IMG/VR virus record: IMGVR_UViG_3300035156_000084
Span: 1 to 41,801 of that record
Length of the DNA stretch: 41,801 bases
Direction: 5' to 3' (one strand)
Origin: a virus
The number at the start of each line of letters is the position of its first letter. The first letter of the stretch is position 1. Of this stretch, positions 1 through 7,465 are shown piece after piece. Under the pieces are notes generated by a model. That model was not told where the DNA came from, searched no databases, and saw nothing but the letters and a program-made list of their open reading frames with translations. Position numbers and translations under genes: made by a program.

Positions 1-135
1 ACATCGCTCTCGCTGGAAGTGACCGCAGAAACTGAGCAGCGCGCCATCTTTAAGGCTGTGCAGCTCGCACCACAGTACGGCTTTGACCAGCCGGTAAAGA
101 AGGCTAAGGCTATTCCACAAGGGGAGGCAGCATGA
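1..135 (+). CDS. Partial small conserved phage protein (5' end cut by window start)
   Basis: The reading frame is open from base 1 to a TGA at 133-135 and is the C-terminal part of the protein seen complete at 41196-41366. The nucleotide sequence is identical to that copy over positions 1-126. Near the end the two differ (GEAA here, GEQA there). The stop overlaps the next start as ATGA. No function is recognised. Confidence 0.8.
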   Translation, partial: TSLSLEVTAETEQRAIFKAVQLAPQYGFDQPVKKAKAIPQGEAA

Positions 136-470
136 ACGCAGCAAAGCATACGCCGGGGCCGTGGACCTTCGAAGCCAAGTTTAATGATCATGTGATCAAG
201 GGGATTCCTAATGACAATGGCTACGAAGAATATGTAGCCAGTACTTGGGGCGGTGAGCGCCAAGCTGACGCCCGACTGATAGCCGCCGCGCCAGAGTTGC
301 TGGCTGCGCTGGACGCTATGGTTAAGCGCATCGAATACTACAGCGCCATGGGCGAAGCCAATCAAGTGAACATCGAGCAGTGGGAATACACCGAAGGTAG
401 CGTTGACATGCGCGCCGCTCGCGCCGCCATCGCCAAAGCCACAGGAGAGCAGCCATGCGCCAATACCTAA
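132..470 (+). CDS. Small phage protein with HTPGPW N-terminal motif
   Basis: This 112-residue protein starts at an ATG overlapping the previous stop, with a strong GGGGAGG ribosome site. It has the HTPGPW motif (residues 6-11) of a very common family of small early phage proteins. A helical segment with LIAAAPELLAAL follows. The function is unknown. At the other end of the window the same slot, between the same flanking genes, is filled by a different protein (41363-41614) that keeps only the C-terminal helical theme. The last codons (GEQPCANT) are shared because they lie in the conserved flank. Confidence 0.8.
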   Translation: MNAAKHTPGPWTFEAKFNDHVIKGIPNDNGYEEYVASTWGGERQADARLIAAAPELLAALDAMVKRIEYYSAMGEANQVNIEQWEYTEGSVDMRAARAAIAKATGEQPCANT

Positions 471-574
471 CCGCAATCGTAGTAGCTATCGCTCTGTGCG
501 CTGGCATTGCCTACTCAGCCGAGCAGCAGAGCCATGCGGACTACGTGCAGGCTCAGCGCGGGAGCCACGAATGA
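455..574 (+). CDS. Small secreted or membrane-anchored protein, 39 aa
   Basis: ATG at 455 lies inside the end of the preceding gene, after a GGAGAGCAG ribosome site. The product has a hydrophobic segment at residues 5-20 and then a short polar tail (SAEQQSHADY), like a signal peptide or a single membrane helix. The stop overlaps the next ATG (ATGA). A second copy at 41599-41718 differs by one conservative change, Asp to Glu, and one silent change. The function is unknown. Confidence 0.65.
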   Translation: MRQYLTAIVVAIALCAGIAYSAEQQSHADYVQAQRGSHE

Positions 575-681
575 TCGCCTTCCTCCTGTTCTACCGCATG
601 AGCTGGTGCGAAGAAAGACCGGCGCTGATGCTGGCCGGCGTTGCGGTGTGCGCGTGCCTGGCGATGTGGGTGGCGAAATGA
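571..681 (+). CDS. Small membrane protein, 36 aa
   Basis: ATG at 571 overlaps the previous stop. The product has two hydrophobic stretches (MIAFLLFY and ALMLAGVAVCACLAMWV) separated by SWCEER, so it is probably a one- or two-pass membrane peptide. The stop overlaps the next start (ATGA). A partial copy begins at 41715. It belongs to a run of four tiny coupled genes. The function is unknown. Confidence 0.6.
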   Translation: MIAFLLFYRMSWCEERPALMLAGVAVCACLAMWVAK

Positions 682-809
682 ACGGCCCACGCATCAAAAC
701 GTATCGCAGCCTCCCATGCCGCCTGTGGAGATATTGCGAGCGGAGTTGGTATCCCACAGTGGCTGTTGTCGTAGTCCTGGCGATTATCGCAGCGAATTTT
801 CCGGAGTAA
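678..809 (+). CDS. Small membrane protein, 43 aa
   Basis: It starts with ATGA overlap on the previous gene. The N-terminus is basic and aromatic (RSLPCRLWRYCERSW), followed by one strongly hydrophobic helix (TVAVVVVLAIIAANF). This is the arrangement of an N-in single-pass membrane peptide. No family is recognised. Translational coupling to its neighbours supports it being real. Confidence 0.6.
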   Translation: MNGPRIKTYRSLPCRLWRYCERSWYPTVAVVVVLAIIAANFPE

Positions 810-811
810 CT

Positions 812-976
812 ATGGATATCGAAGCAATCCGCGAGCGCGTCAGGGTAGAGCGCGAACGCCAGCGGGAAGTGCTGGCATGGCACGAGACCCGGCGCACATG
901 GTCGCCACCACCATTGACAGCAGCCGAACGCAAGCAGCACGAGCAAAACGTAATCCGATTCAACCTGCCTTTTTGA
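812..976 (+). CDS. Hypothetical protein, 54 aa, charged
   Basis: ATG at 812 lies two bases after the previous stop, with GGAG in the upstream CCGGAGTAACT. The protein is dominated by Arg and Glu in a predicted amphipathic helix (RERVRVERERQREVL), followed by a Pro-rich turn and a second helix. No family is recognised. It sits directly before the Sak4-like gene. Confidence 0.6.
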   Translation: MDIEAIRERVRVERERQREVLAWHETRRTWSPPPLTAAERKQHEQNVIRFNLPF

Positions 977-1009
977 GGCGATAACCGCAGCACCGAAAGA
1001 GGAATCACT

Positions 1010-1903
1010 ATGACATTCGCAAAGGCAGTGCGTAAGCAAGCCAAGCTACGGCTGGCACTTACCGGCCCATCAGGATCAGGAAAAACGTATTCCTCGATTC
1101 TCCTGGCAAAAGGACTCGGCGGCAAGGTGGCCGTGATTGACACAGAGCATGGATCAGCATCGCTGTATTGCGATCTGCTCGACTTCGATGTAATGGAGTT
1201 GACCGCACCGTATAGCCCTGAGCGCTACATCGCAGCGATCCACGAAGCCGAAAAGGCCGGGTACGACACGCTGATTATCGACAGCATCACGCACGAGTGG
1301 AATGGCACGGGCGGTATGTTGCAGATTAACGAAAAGCTGGCCGCTTCCAAGTACAAGGGCAACACGTGGTCTGCATGGTCGGAGAGCGATCCACGGCACC
1401 GTGCCTTTGTCGACGCGATCTTGCAGGCCAAAATGCATGTGATCGTCACGATGCGCAGCAAGACCGATACGGCGTCGGAAAAGGACTCCAACGGCAAGAC
1501 CAAGATTCTTCAGCTCGGCATGAAGGCAGAGCAGCGCGACGGGATCATTTACGAGTTCACTACGGTGCTTGATCTGGTCCACGGTGGGCACTATGCCACA
1601 GCGACTAAAGATCGTACCGGCCTGTTCTCTGGCGATCCCCAGGTAATCACTCCTGACACTGGCGCCGCAATCATGACCTGGTTGGCGACTGGCGTTGAGG
1701 CTCCCGAGTTCAGCGAGGACATGCTCACAGACCTGATTGCGCCAATGATCGAGGCTGAATCGCTGGAAGTGCTGCAAACGCACTACAAGGCCGCGTACCG
1801 CTACGCGCAGTCGTTCAGCAATGAGGACGCCTTGACCGCCGTGAAGAACGTTTACAACGGCCGCAAAGAAGAACTCACCACACCACAAACCGAAGGGGCA
1901 TGA
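1010..1903 (+). CDS. Sak4-like AAA/RecA-fold ATPase (recombination)
   Basis: The 297-residue protein has a Walker A motif GPSGSGKT at residues 19-26 and a Walker B-like TLIIDS around 87-92, typical of AAA_24/Sak4 phage ATPases. Sak4 proteins are distant RecA relatives that promote single-strand annealing and are stimulated by a cognate SSB. Here an SSB gene follows immediately with an ATGA overlap, which supports the call. The start at 1010 is preceded by AAAGAGGAATCACT, a good ribosome site. Together with NinB at 3024 it forms the recombination module of the rightward operon. Assignment to Sak4 rather than another phage ATP-binding protein is by motif and neighbourhood. Confidence 0.85.
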   Translation: MTFAKAVRKQAKLRLALTGPSGSGKTYSSILLAKGLGGKVAVIDTEHGSASLYCDLLDFDVMELTAPYSPERYIAAIHEAEKAGYDTLIIDSITHEWNGTGGMLQINEKLAASKYKGNTWSAWSESDPRHRAFVDAILQAKMHVIVTMRSKTDTASEKDSNGKTKILQLGMKAEQRDGIIYEFTTVLDLVHGGHYATATKDRTGLFSGDPQVITPDTGAAIMTWLATGVEAPEFSEDMLTDLIAPMIEAESLEVLQTHYKAAYRYAQSFSNEDALTAVKNVYNGRKEELTTPQTEGA

Positions 1904-2364
1904 ACATGGCATCAGTTAATAAAGTCATCATCGTTGGAAATCTCGGGCGCGATCCTGAAATGCGTTATATGCCGAGCGGTGACGCCATCGCCAATGTGGC
2001 GGTCGCTACTTCGTTCAAGTCGAAAGACAAGAATACCGGCGAGCAGAAAGAGTTGACCGAATGGCACCGCGTCTCCTTCTTCGGCAAACTGGCTGAAATC
2101 GTCGGCCAGTATCTCAAGAAGGGTTCGACGGTCTATGTCGAAGGCCGCTTGCAGACCCGTAAGTACACAGACAAGGACGGCGTTGAAAAGTACGCGACCG
2201 ATATTGTTGCCGAGTCGATGCAGATGTTGGGCGGCAAGCCTACGGGCGGTGATAGCGCTCCTGCTGGTCAGCAAGGCTACCAGGGCGGCACCGGGCAGCG
2301 CGACACTCCGAAGCCTGCCGGGAAGCCGAGCAGCGATATGGATTGGGACGATATTCCTCTATAA
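1900..2364 (+). CDS. ssb: Single-stranded DNA-binding protein
   Basis: An N-terminal OB-fold with the classic start ([19 protein letters not shown]) fills about residues 1-112. A Gly/Gln/Pro-rich linker follows, and the C-terminus is DMDWDDIPL, the acidic tip that recruits partner proteins. At 154 residues it is of normal SSB length. ATG at 1900 overlaps the previous stop; a second ATG at 1906 gives the more usual MASVNK start, and the sequence does not settle which is used. It likely coats phage ssDNA and cooperates with the Sak4-like protein upstream. Confidence 0.95.
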   Translation: MNMASVNKVIIVGNLGRDPEMRYMPSGDAIANVAVATSFKSKDKNTGEQKELTEWHRVSFFGKLAEIVGQYLKKGSTVYVEGRLQTRKYTDKDGVEKYATDIVAESMQMLGGKPTGGDSAPAGQQGYQGGTGQRDTPKPAGKPSSDMDWDDIPL

Positions 2365-2401
2365 GCCAACATAAGGGGCGAGGTAACTCCCGCCAACGAA
2401 C

Positions 2402-2704
2402 ATGATCGACCTTTCCACTATACCTGCTGCACTGCTTGAGAATCGCGGCTCCTATGCGACGGTTCGCAGCGCCCACGAGGACGCGAAGAAGTCGCTCCAG
2501 ATGCTGTGCGGTCAGCTCGCGGCGACGGCTACCCAGGTGCTGCGCCGGATGCAACCGGATAACGACGATGTGCCGGCTAGCGTTGATGAGTTGATGGCAG
2601 TGGCCAAGAACACGATATCGCTGATGGAGGCGTGCGTGGTGCAGATCGAATCGCTCGCAGTCCAGCGCGCCGCCCTGAAGCCTTTAGCTTGGCCAAAAAA
2701 ATAA
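2402..2704 (+). CDS. Hypothetical protein, 100 aa, helical
   Basis: The protein is predicted to be almost entirely alpha-helical, with Ala- and Leu-rich heptad-like stretches (KKSLQMLCGQLAATATQVLRR). No family is recognised. It lies between ssb and the next gene on the same strand. The ribosome site is weak. Confidence 0.6.
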   Translation: MIDLSTIPAALLENRGSYATVRSAHEDAKKSLQMLCGQLAATATQVLRRMQPDNDDVPASVDELMAVAKNTISLMEACVVQIESLAVQRAALKPLAWPKK

Positions 2705-2715
2705 GGAGATTGAAA

Positions 2716-3021
2716 ATGGTAGAGAAATATATCGACGGCGGAAGTGTGGGAGTGCTCTATTCGCCAGGCTTTGGAGCAGGTTGGAGCACATGGGGTGATG
2801 AGGACATGGCAGTGGATAAAAGACTTGTGGAAGCGTTTATTCGTGGTGGTGCTGACGCATGCATTTCTGAAGCTAAGAATCTGTACCCAAGTGAATATTT
2901 GGGCGGCGGCAAAGACTTGCAACTGACGTGGGTGAAGCTAGGCAGCCAATTTGAGATTGCGGAATATGACGGCGATGAATCGGTTCGTGAAATCGGCAAG
3001 TCATCATTCCGCGTTGCTTGA
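2716..3021 (+). CDS. Conserved phage protein with SPGFGAGWSTW motif, 101 aa
   Basis: ATG at 2716 follows an excellent AAGGAGA site. The motif LYSPGFGAGWSTWGDE at residues 15-30 resembles small uncharacterised phage and prophage proteins I have seen, whose function I cannot name. The second half is mixed alpha/beta with acidic residues. It lies between ssb and ninB, so a role in early DNA metabolism is possible but only inferred. Base composition is a little more AT-rich than its neighbours. Confidence 0.75.
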   Translation: MVEKYIDGGSVGVLYSPGFGAGWSTWGDEDMAVDKRLVEAFIRGGADACISEAKNLYPSEYLGGGKDLQLTWVKLGSQFEIAEYDGDESVREIGKSSFRVA

Positions 3022-3023
3022 CC

Positions 3024-3419
3024 ATGACCAAGCGCACATTCGTCCTCTCGCACATGGAAGCGCGCCGGAACGCTGCCGCTTACTGCTTGACCGCGCCTGA
3101 TGGTCAGTTCGTCCGGTTCAGCGATCCGACCCGCTCGCTAGAGCAGAACGCGAAGATGCATGCATGCTTTGGTGATATCGCGGCTCAAGCTAAATTCATG
3201 GGTCGTGTCTTGGTCGTACCTCAGTGGAAGACGCTGATGATATCCGGCCACGCTGTTGCTACTGGTTTGGGTGTGGATATGGTTCCCGGCATTGAGGGAG
3301 AATTTGTCAACATCCGCGAGAGCAGCGCAAACATGAGCGTAGGGCGTATGTCGAGCGTGATTGAGTATTCACTAGCGTATGGCGCCATGAACGGTGTCAC
3401 CTTTGGGAGCGAATCATGA
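3024..3419 (+). CDS. ninB: NinB-like recombination protein
   Basis: The 131-residue protein has the SLEQNAKMHACFGDIAAQ segment and the following RVLVVPQWKTLMISGHA region typical of the NinB/Orf family. Lambda Orf (NinB) is a ssDNA- and SSB-binding recombination mediator. ATG at 3024 is preferred over an in-frame TTG at 3018, which overlaps the previous stop. It shares the operon with Sak4-like and ssb genes, a coherent recombination set. The stop overlaps the next ATG. Confidence 0.9.
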   Translation: MTKRTFVLSHMEARRNAAAYCLTAPDGQFVRFSDPTRSLEQNAKMHACFGDIAAQAKFMGRVLVVPQWKTLMISGHAVATGLGVDMVPGIEGEFVNIRESSANMSVGRMSSVIEYSLAYGAMNGVTFGSES

Positions 3420-3832
3420 ATGCACCGCTTGTTATCCCGCGCTTCATCGTCAAACGTGGCCCGAAGCCAAACGGACGCAGCATTGAACGTGCGAACGCTG
3501 CAAAGCGCCGCAATGATGTGATCGACTTGCTTTCCCAGCATGACGGCATGAGCGTTCGGGAAATGTTCGCCCACTTCGATTGCAGCTTTTCTCGCTTGCG
3601 TGATTGCCTGTGTTCCATGGTGAATCTTGGCTTAATCAGCTCGGAACTCGTCAAGGGCTACCAGGGCGCACCGACAGCAGCGATTTACCGGCTCGCTGAT
3701 CTGGAAAAAGGCGGGCGTAACGATCAGGCATCACAGCGCACCATCACGAAATACCCGCTGAACCACGTACGCGACGAACTCGTATCGTTCCTTTTCGGCG
3801 CACCAAAACATAACGGAGAACTGACAAAATGA
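3416..3832 (+). CDS. Probable winged-helix DNA-binding protein, 138 aa
   Basis: Residues ~30-95 read like a winged helix-turn-helix: VIDLLSQHDGMSVREMFAHFDCSFSRL, then SMVNLGLISSELVKG and a YRLADL strand. The N-terminus is basic. No named family is recognised, so regulatory or replicative function is inference. It is joined to ninB and to the next gene by ATGA overlaps. Confidence 0.65.
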   Translation: MNAPLVIPRFIVKRGPKPNGRSIERANAAKRRNDVIDLLSQHDGMSVREMFAHFDCSFSRLRDCLCSMVNLGLISSELVKGYQGAPTAAIYRLADLEKGGRNDQASQRTITKYPLNHVRDELVSFLFGAPKHNGELTK

Positions 3833-4557
3833 ATGAGCCAATGCGCGAGCTTGACCTGATTACGGCTGCCCTGAACCTGTCCGGCGCTACGAAATCGCAC
3901 TCGGCGCTGCTGCCGATCCCTGATACGACGCCGCAGCTTTACGTAGGCTTCGGTGAGGCTGGCGATCTGGTGAAGATGGTGGGCGATGTTGCGCCGGGCG
4001 AAAGCTCCAAAATAACCGAAGCGCTGGGCCACCTCACGGAAATTTGCGACTTCGCTTACAAGAATGGCATGCACGAACTTGGCTACGATCCGGTTGCGGT
4101 CCTGCGAGCCGCCGCGCCTGCGCCCATCCAGAGCGCCGAATTGGCCGAAGTGGAAGGTGATTCAGTGTTCGACTACATCATTGAGCGCATGCTGAAATAT
4201 GCAGGCGAAGAATCTGGCGATGTGAAATGCCGCAAAGCCTACGAGGAGCTGTGTGAGTTCATCGACAATCGCGTTCGCGCCGCCCTCGCAGTCCCTACCA
4301 CTACCCCGGAACGGGCCAGCAGCGAGGCAACCGAAGTTGAGCGCCTGACGATGGAATTGCAGAATCAGCGTGAGATTACACAGCACTGGAAAATGAAGGC
4401 AATTTCTCCCGCCGCCCAGCAAGAGCAGGCCAAGCCGACCGACTTGCAGGCGCTTGCAAACGTGATCCGCGAATCTGGCTTTGTAACGTGGCGTCAGGCA
4501 CACGAAATAGCCGAGGCCATCGAGCGCCACCTCGCCACCCCAACGAAAGGTAACTGA
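3829..4557 (+). CDS. Hypothetical phage protein, 242 aa
   Basis: The ATGA overlap with the upstream gene supports the start. Helical blocks are separated by Ala/Pro-rich linkers. One block around residues 165-190 is coiled-coil-like (EVERLTMELQNQREITQHWKMK), and the C-terminal helical block ends AHEIAEAIERHL. Its modular, linker-rich build resembles the proteins at 5150 and 7462. No function can be assigned. Confidence 0.65.
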   Translation: MNEPMRELDLITAALNLSGATKSHSALLPIPDTTPQLYVGFGEAGDLVKMVGDVAPGESSKITEALGHLTEICDFAYKNGMHELGYDPVAVLRAAAPAPIQSAELAEVEGDSVFDYIIERMLKYAGEESGDVKCRKAYEELCEFIDNRVRAALAVPTTTPERASSEATEVERLTMELQNQREITQHWKMKAISPAAQQEQAKPTDLQALANVIRESGFVTWRQAHEIAEAIERHLATPTKGN

Positions 4558-4559
4558 TC

Positions 4560-5153
4560 ATGGCTGGGCCAAAAGTTCCATTCGTAGTGGGTCGGAAGTT
4601 TGGGCGCTGGACTGCAATCTCAGAGGCCCCGATTGCTCAAGGAAAGCCAATTCATTGGACGGTTCAGTGTGCTTGTGGAGTTATCCGGGATGTCTGCAAG
4701 TTCAGGCTCACCTCTGGCGGATCGAGGAGTTGCGGCGGCCGGAGCGCTGGCAAGGCAACGCACGGCAAGTCTACGACAAGAACATATAAGACTTGGACGG
4801 CAATGAAAATACGATGCTCATGCAAAACAGACGCTCATTACCCACAGTATGGTGGGCGCGGAATAGCGGTGTGCGAACGGTGGCTAAAGTTTGAAAATTT
4901 CCTTGAGGATATGGGTGAAGGCCCGGTCGGCCTAACTATTGAGCGCCTGGACCCAAACGGAAATTATGAGCCGGCAAATTGCGTTTGGGCGGATGCGGAA
5001 ACGCAGTCTAACAATAGGCGAGGAATGAAGATGTTTTTTGTCGATGGCGAATGGCGCAGTCGAGCGCAGGCTAGTCGCTACTGGGGCATCGGTATTGAAG
5101 CCGCATTCAAGAAAGCTTCGGCATACGAAATGAAAATAATTGGAGAAGAATGA
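4560..5153 (+). CDS. HNH/AP2-like phage endonuclease-related protein
   Basis: The N-terminal part has Cys pairs (CACG, then C) like a zinc ribbon. The central part has TYKTWTAMKIRC, YGGRGIAVCERWL, FLEDMGEGP, then LTIERLDPNGNYEPANCVWAD and TQSNNRR. This is the layout of a common phage family annotated as HNH- or AP2-domain proteins related to homing endonucleases. Composition is slightly more AT-rich than its neighbours, consistent with a mobile gene. It starts two bases after the upstream stop. Nuclease activity is inferred from family resemblance only. Confidence 0.75.
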   Translation: MAGPKVPFVVGRKFGRWTAISEAPIAQGKPIHWTVQCACGVIRDVCKFRLTSGGSRSCGGRSAGKATHGKSTTRTYKTWTAMKIRCSCKTDAHYPQYGGRGIAVCERWLKFENFLEDMGEGPVGLTIERLDPNGNYEPANCVWADAETQSNNRRGMKMFFVDGEWRSRAQASRYWGIGIEAAFKKASAYEMKIIGEE

Positions 5154-6340
5154 TGACTCAGGAAAAACAAATGAGCGTGCTGCGCGAAGCTTTAAGCAGC
5201 CTGCTCGACCTGTACCACCATGGCAATGGCAACCCGACCAAAATTCTCGGCAAAGCGCATGACGCACTTTTGCTCACCGAGTCCGCAGCTATTCAACCTG
5301 CTGGCGGTGGCCGAGTAACCACCAAGTGGCTGCGTGAAATAGCGCAAGAGGCTGGCTTTGTCCTGAACGACTTGCAACAACTTGTTGTGCCGTCGCCGCA
5401 TTACGATGCAACGCCATACCTCCGTAAGTTGGTAAAGCTCTACGCTGCGCCAGTCTGCACACCTGTGCAAGCGCCCGATGCTGACGCTGTGATTGAATTG
5501 GTACTCAAAGTGGTGCGCCTTGCTCATGACGCAATGGATAACACCGAGGACAACGGCGAAACGAAAACTTGGCACACGCCCGACTTCGACGCATTGAGCG
5601 ATGCAATGGATAAGTTGGACGCGCTGCCCGATGACCGTCCCGGCTACGTGATGGGGCCAGCGGCAAAGGTTGCATGGGCATTGCGCGCCCCGGCTGTGCA
5701 AGCTGCGCCAGTGGAGGTGCGCGGGCGCTGCGCAGAATGCAATGTGGATTTGGGCTACCAATCACATTGGAGAGATTGCCCGAACTTTAAAGCCAGCGCA
5801 CCCGAGGTCAAACAGGATGCGAGCGCGCTGCCACCGCTGCCGGTAGCGTCGGCGCGAATGTACAGGTTGAACGGATATCAGCGGGCATCGGTCAGCGCTG
5901 GACCAGGAGAGCCGCTATTCGCCACCGACCAGGTGCACGCCTACGTTCTGGCCGACCGTGCCGCACGTTCCAAGAGCGCGCTGCCGAGCATAGGCAATGA
6001 CGCGGAGTTCGTCGGTCTAGCTCTTGCGTGGGAAGGCTCATGCGAAATGGAAACACAAACGGAAACGTGGAATGCGCTGATCAACTACATCGACGCTCGC
6101 TCGCCAGATCCCGCCCTTACCGACGAACAGCGCCACGAACAGAACGTCGAAAAGCTCATCGCGTCGGCGCCAGTTGCAGCGCCCACCGAAGCGCCAGATG
6201 GTGCGAGGGATGCGGAACGTCTGGAGCGGCTTTACCAGATGTGTATGGTCGAGCCATTCATCGCCCCGATAGCAACCAAGGATGCTTGGATTGCTTCGCT
6301 AGACAAAGCCATCGCCACCACGAAAGCCAATAATGAATAA
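5150..6340 (+). CDS. Hypothetical modular protein with CxxC pair, 396 aa
   Basis: Start ATG at 5150 overlaps the previous stop; ATG 5153 is an alternative. The protein is a string of helical modules joined by Ala/Pro linkers. One short zinc-finger-like segment near residues 193-212 reads RCAECNVDLGYQSHWRDCPNF. Near 240-265 there is a segment YRLNGYQRASVSAGPGEPLF. No enzyme motif was seen and the function is unknown. Confidence 0.65.
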   Translation: MMTQEKQMSVLREALSSLLDLYHHGNGNPTKILGKAHDALLLTESAAIQPAGGGRVTTKWLREIAQEAGFVLNDLQQLVVPSPHYDATPYLRKLVKLYAAPVCTPVQAPDADAVIELVLKVVRLAHDAMDNTEDNGETKTWHTPDFDALSDAMDKLDALPDDRPGYVMGPAAKVAWALRAPAVQAAPVEVRGRCAECNVDLGYQSHWRDCPNFKASAPEVKQDASALPPLPVASARMYRLNGYQRASVSAGPGEPLFATDQVHAYVLADRAARSKSALPSIGNDAEFVGLALAWEGSCEMETQTETWNALINYIDARSPDPALTDEQRHEQNVEKLIASAPVAAPTEAPDGARDAERLERLYQMCMVEPFIAPIATKDAWIASLDKAIATTKANNE

Positions 6341-6761
6341 CTCCAACGAAGCAACCCGCCTGGTTTGCCTGGAAGCGGCCCAAAAGCTGCGCACGTATGT
6401 GGGCATCTACCCGGGCGACAAACAAGCGCGGCGACTCATTGACGAACTGAGCAATATCGGGACCGCTGCACCGGAGAGCGCCGAGCCGAGCGCGGACAGG
6501 GTAAAGCAAACGCGCTACTTGGACGAGATCGACGGGGCGCGAGTTGGCGAAGACTGGATGGATGCGCGCCAGTTTGACGGCATGAAGCGCGAATATGTGG
6601 AAGACACCGCTGGCCGCGCCCCACGGGTCAAGTGGGCGGCGCTTTTCGATGGCTACGACAAGTTGGTTTGCTGCTACCTGCTGACCCGCGACGCCATGAA
6701 CTACACGCAATTGACGTTGGTCGAGGTTGCCACCAGTAGCGCAGCGAAGGGAGAAGCATGA
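6333..6761 (+). CDS. Hypothetical protein, 142 aa
   Basis: It overlaps the preceding gene by 8 bases and the next by 4 (ATGA). An N-terminal helical block (EATRLVCLEAAQKLRTYVGI) precedes an acidic, aromatic C-terminal half. No family is recognised. The gene lies immediately upstream of the methyltransferase locus. Confidence 0.6.
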   Translation: MNNSNEATRLVCLEAAQKLRTYVGIYPGDKQARRLIDELSNIGTAAPESAEPSADRVKQTRYLDEIDGARVGEDWMDARQFDGMKREYVEDTAGRAPRVKWAALFDGYDKLVCCYLLTRDAMNYTQLTLVEVATSSAAKGEA

Positions 6762-7465
6762 ATGAGCTTCATTTATTCGCGGGCGCTGGCGGAGGCATCC
6801 TGGCCGGCCAACTTTTGGGACATACCTGCGTATGCGCAGTCGAAAAAGAACCCTATGCCCAAGCTGTGCTTGTTGCACGACAAAACGATGGATACCTTCC
6901 GCCTTTCCCAATTTGGGATGATGTCTCGACCTTTGATGGAAGACCTTGGCGCGGAGTTGTTGACATTGTGGCTGGCGGCTTCCCGTGCCAAGACATTAGT
7001 TCTGCGGGGAGAGGCGTCGGAATTGAAGGCGAGCGTAGTGGACTGTGGTTCGAAATGGCAAGGATCATTCGCGAGATTGGACCCAAATACGTTTACTTGG
7101 AAAACAGTCCAATGCTCACTTCTCGCGGACTCGGAATTGTTCTCAGAGACTTGGCCGCGATGGGGTTCAATGCAGAATGGGGCGTGCTCGGTGCGCATCA
7201 TGCCGGAGCTGCCCATGAACGTGAACGAATCTGGATTGTTGCCTACGCCAACGGCATCAAATACGAAAGCGCACCATATGCGAGGGGCGGACAAGGGCAA
7301 AGCCAGGGAGCCACGATCTTACGGCGCCCATGGCCCATTGAACCCGAGATTCCTAGAGTGGCATATGGGGTGGCCCGTGGGATGGACCAAATTAGAGCCA
7401 TTGGAAACGGGCAAGTTCCAAGAGTGGCAGCAGCAGCATGGCAATATTTAAAGGAGCCTACATGA
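6758..7465 (+). CDS. C5 cytosine DNA methyltransferase
   Basis: The 235-residue enzyme has the expected motif order. SAM-binding motif I FAGAGGG is at 7-13, and the catalytic loop GGFPCQDIS at 73-81 carries Cys77. ENS at 115-117 stands for the usual ENV. RERIW is at 155-159 and motif X GNGQVP at 216-221. It transfers a methyl group to C5 of cytosine, and in phages usually protects DNA from host restriction. The target-recognition region is very short (about 165-205), so this is a compact phage-type enzyme. The same DNA is open in a second frame from 6762 (separate entry), with both starts served by one GGGAGAAG ribosome site. The next gene overlaps its stop. Confidence 0.93.
   Translation: MNELHLFAGAGGGILAGQLLGHTCVCAVEKEPYAQAVLVARQNDGYLPPFPIWDDVSTFDGRPWRGVVDIVAGGFPCQDISSAGRGVGIEGERSGLWFEMARIIREIGPKYVYLENSPMLTSRGLGIVLRDLAAMGFNAEWGVLGAHHAGAAHERERIWIVAYANGIKYESAPYARGGQGQSQGATILRRPWPIEPEIPRVAYGVARGMDQIRAIGNGQVPRVAAAAWQYLKEPT
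6762..7451 (+). CDS. Overprinted ORF inside the methyltransferase gene, 229 aa
   Basis: ATG at 6762 is four bases after the methyltransferase ATG, about 8 bases from the shared GGGAGAAG site. The frame stays open for 229 codons. It is not a random shadow in appearance: SFIYSRALAEA, DKTMDTFRLSQFG, WKTVQCSLL, SETWPRWGSM, LLPTPTAS and FLEWHMGWPVGWT match a phage protein type I recall from other genomes. Those sequences begin like MSWLFSRALVE and are usually left as hypothetical. Each block lies opposite a methyltransferase motif; for example SRAKTL lies over FPCQDIS. Either both proteins are made, or the similarity only reflects conservation of the methyltransferase. The function is unknown. Confidence 0.5.
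   Translation: MSFIYSRALAEASWPANFWDIPAYAQSKKNPMPKLCLLHDKTMDTFRLSQFGMMSRPLMEDLGAELLTLWLAASRAKTLVLRGEASELKASVVDCGSKWQGSFARLDPNTFTWKTVQCSLLADSELFSETWPRWGSMQNGACSVRIMPELPMNVNESGLLPTPTASNTKAHHMRGADKGKAREPRSYGAHGPLNPRFLEWHMGWPVGWTKLEPLETGKFQEWQQQHGNI

Larger units (their letters stand above)
1..657 (+). repeat. Left copy of terminal near-duplication
   Basis: Positions 1-126 equal 41232-41357 exactly, and 444-657 equal 41588-41801 except for two substitutions (541 and 544). The block between, 132-443, is unrelated at the nucleotide level to 41363-41587. This indicates a circular genome read past its start, with two alleles of one cassette. Confidence 0.9.

Noticed and set aside
515-1912. Minus-strand open frames of 119-252 residues opposite early genes
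   Set aside because: They lie opposite well-supported plus-strand genes (Sak4-like, coupled small genes) and show no motif.
6773-7300. Minus-strand 175-residue frame opposite the methyltransferase
   Set aside because: It has no family-like blocks and no start signal, unlike the second plus-strand frame at 6762.
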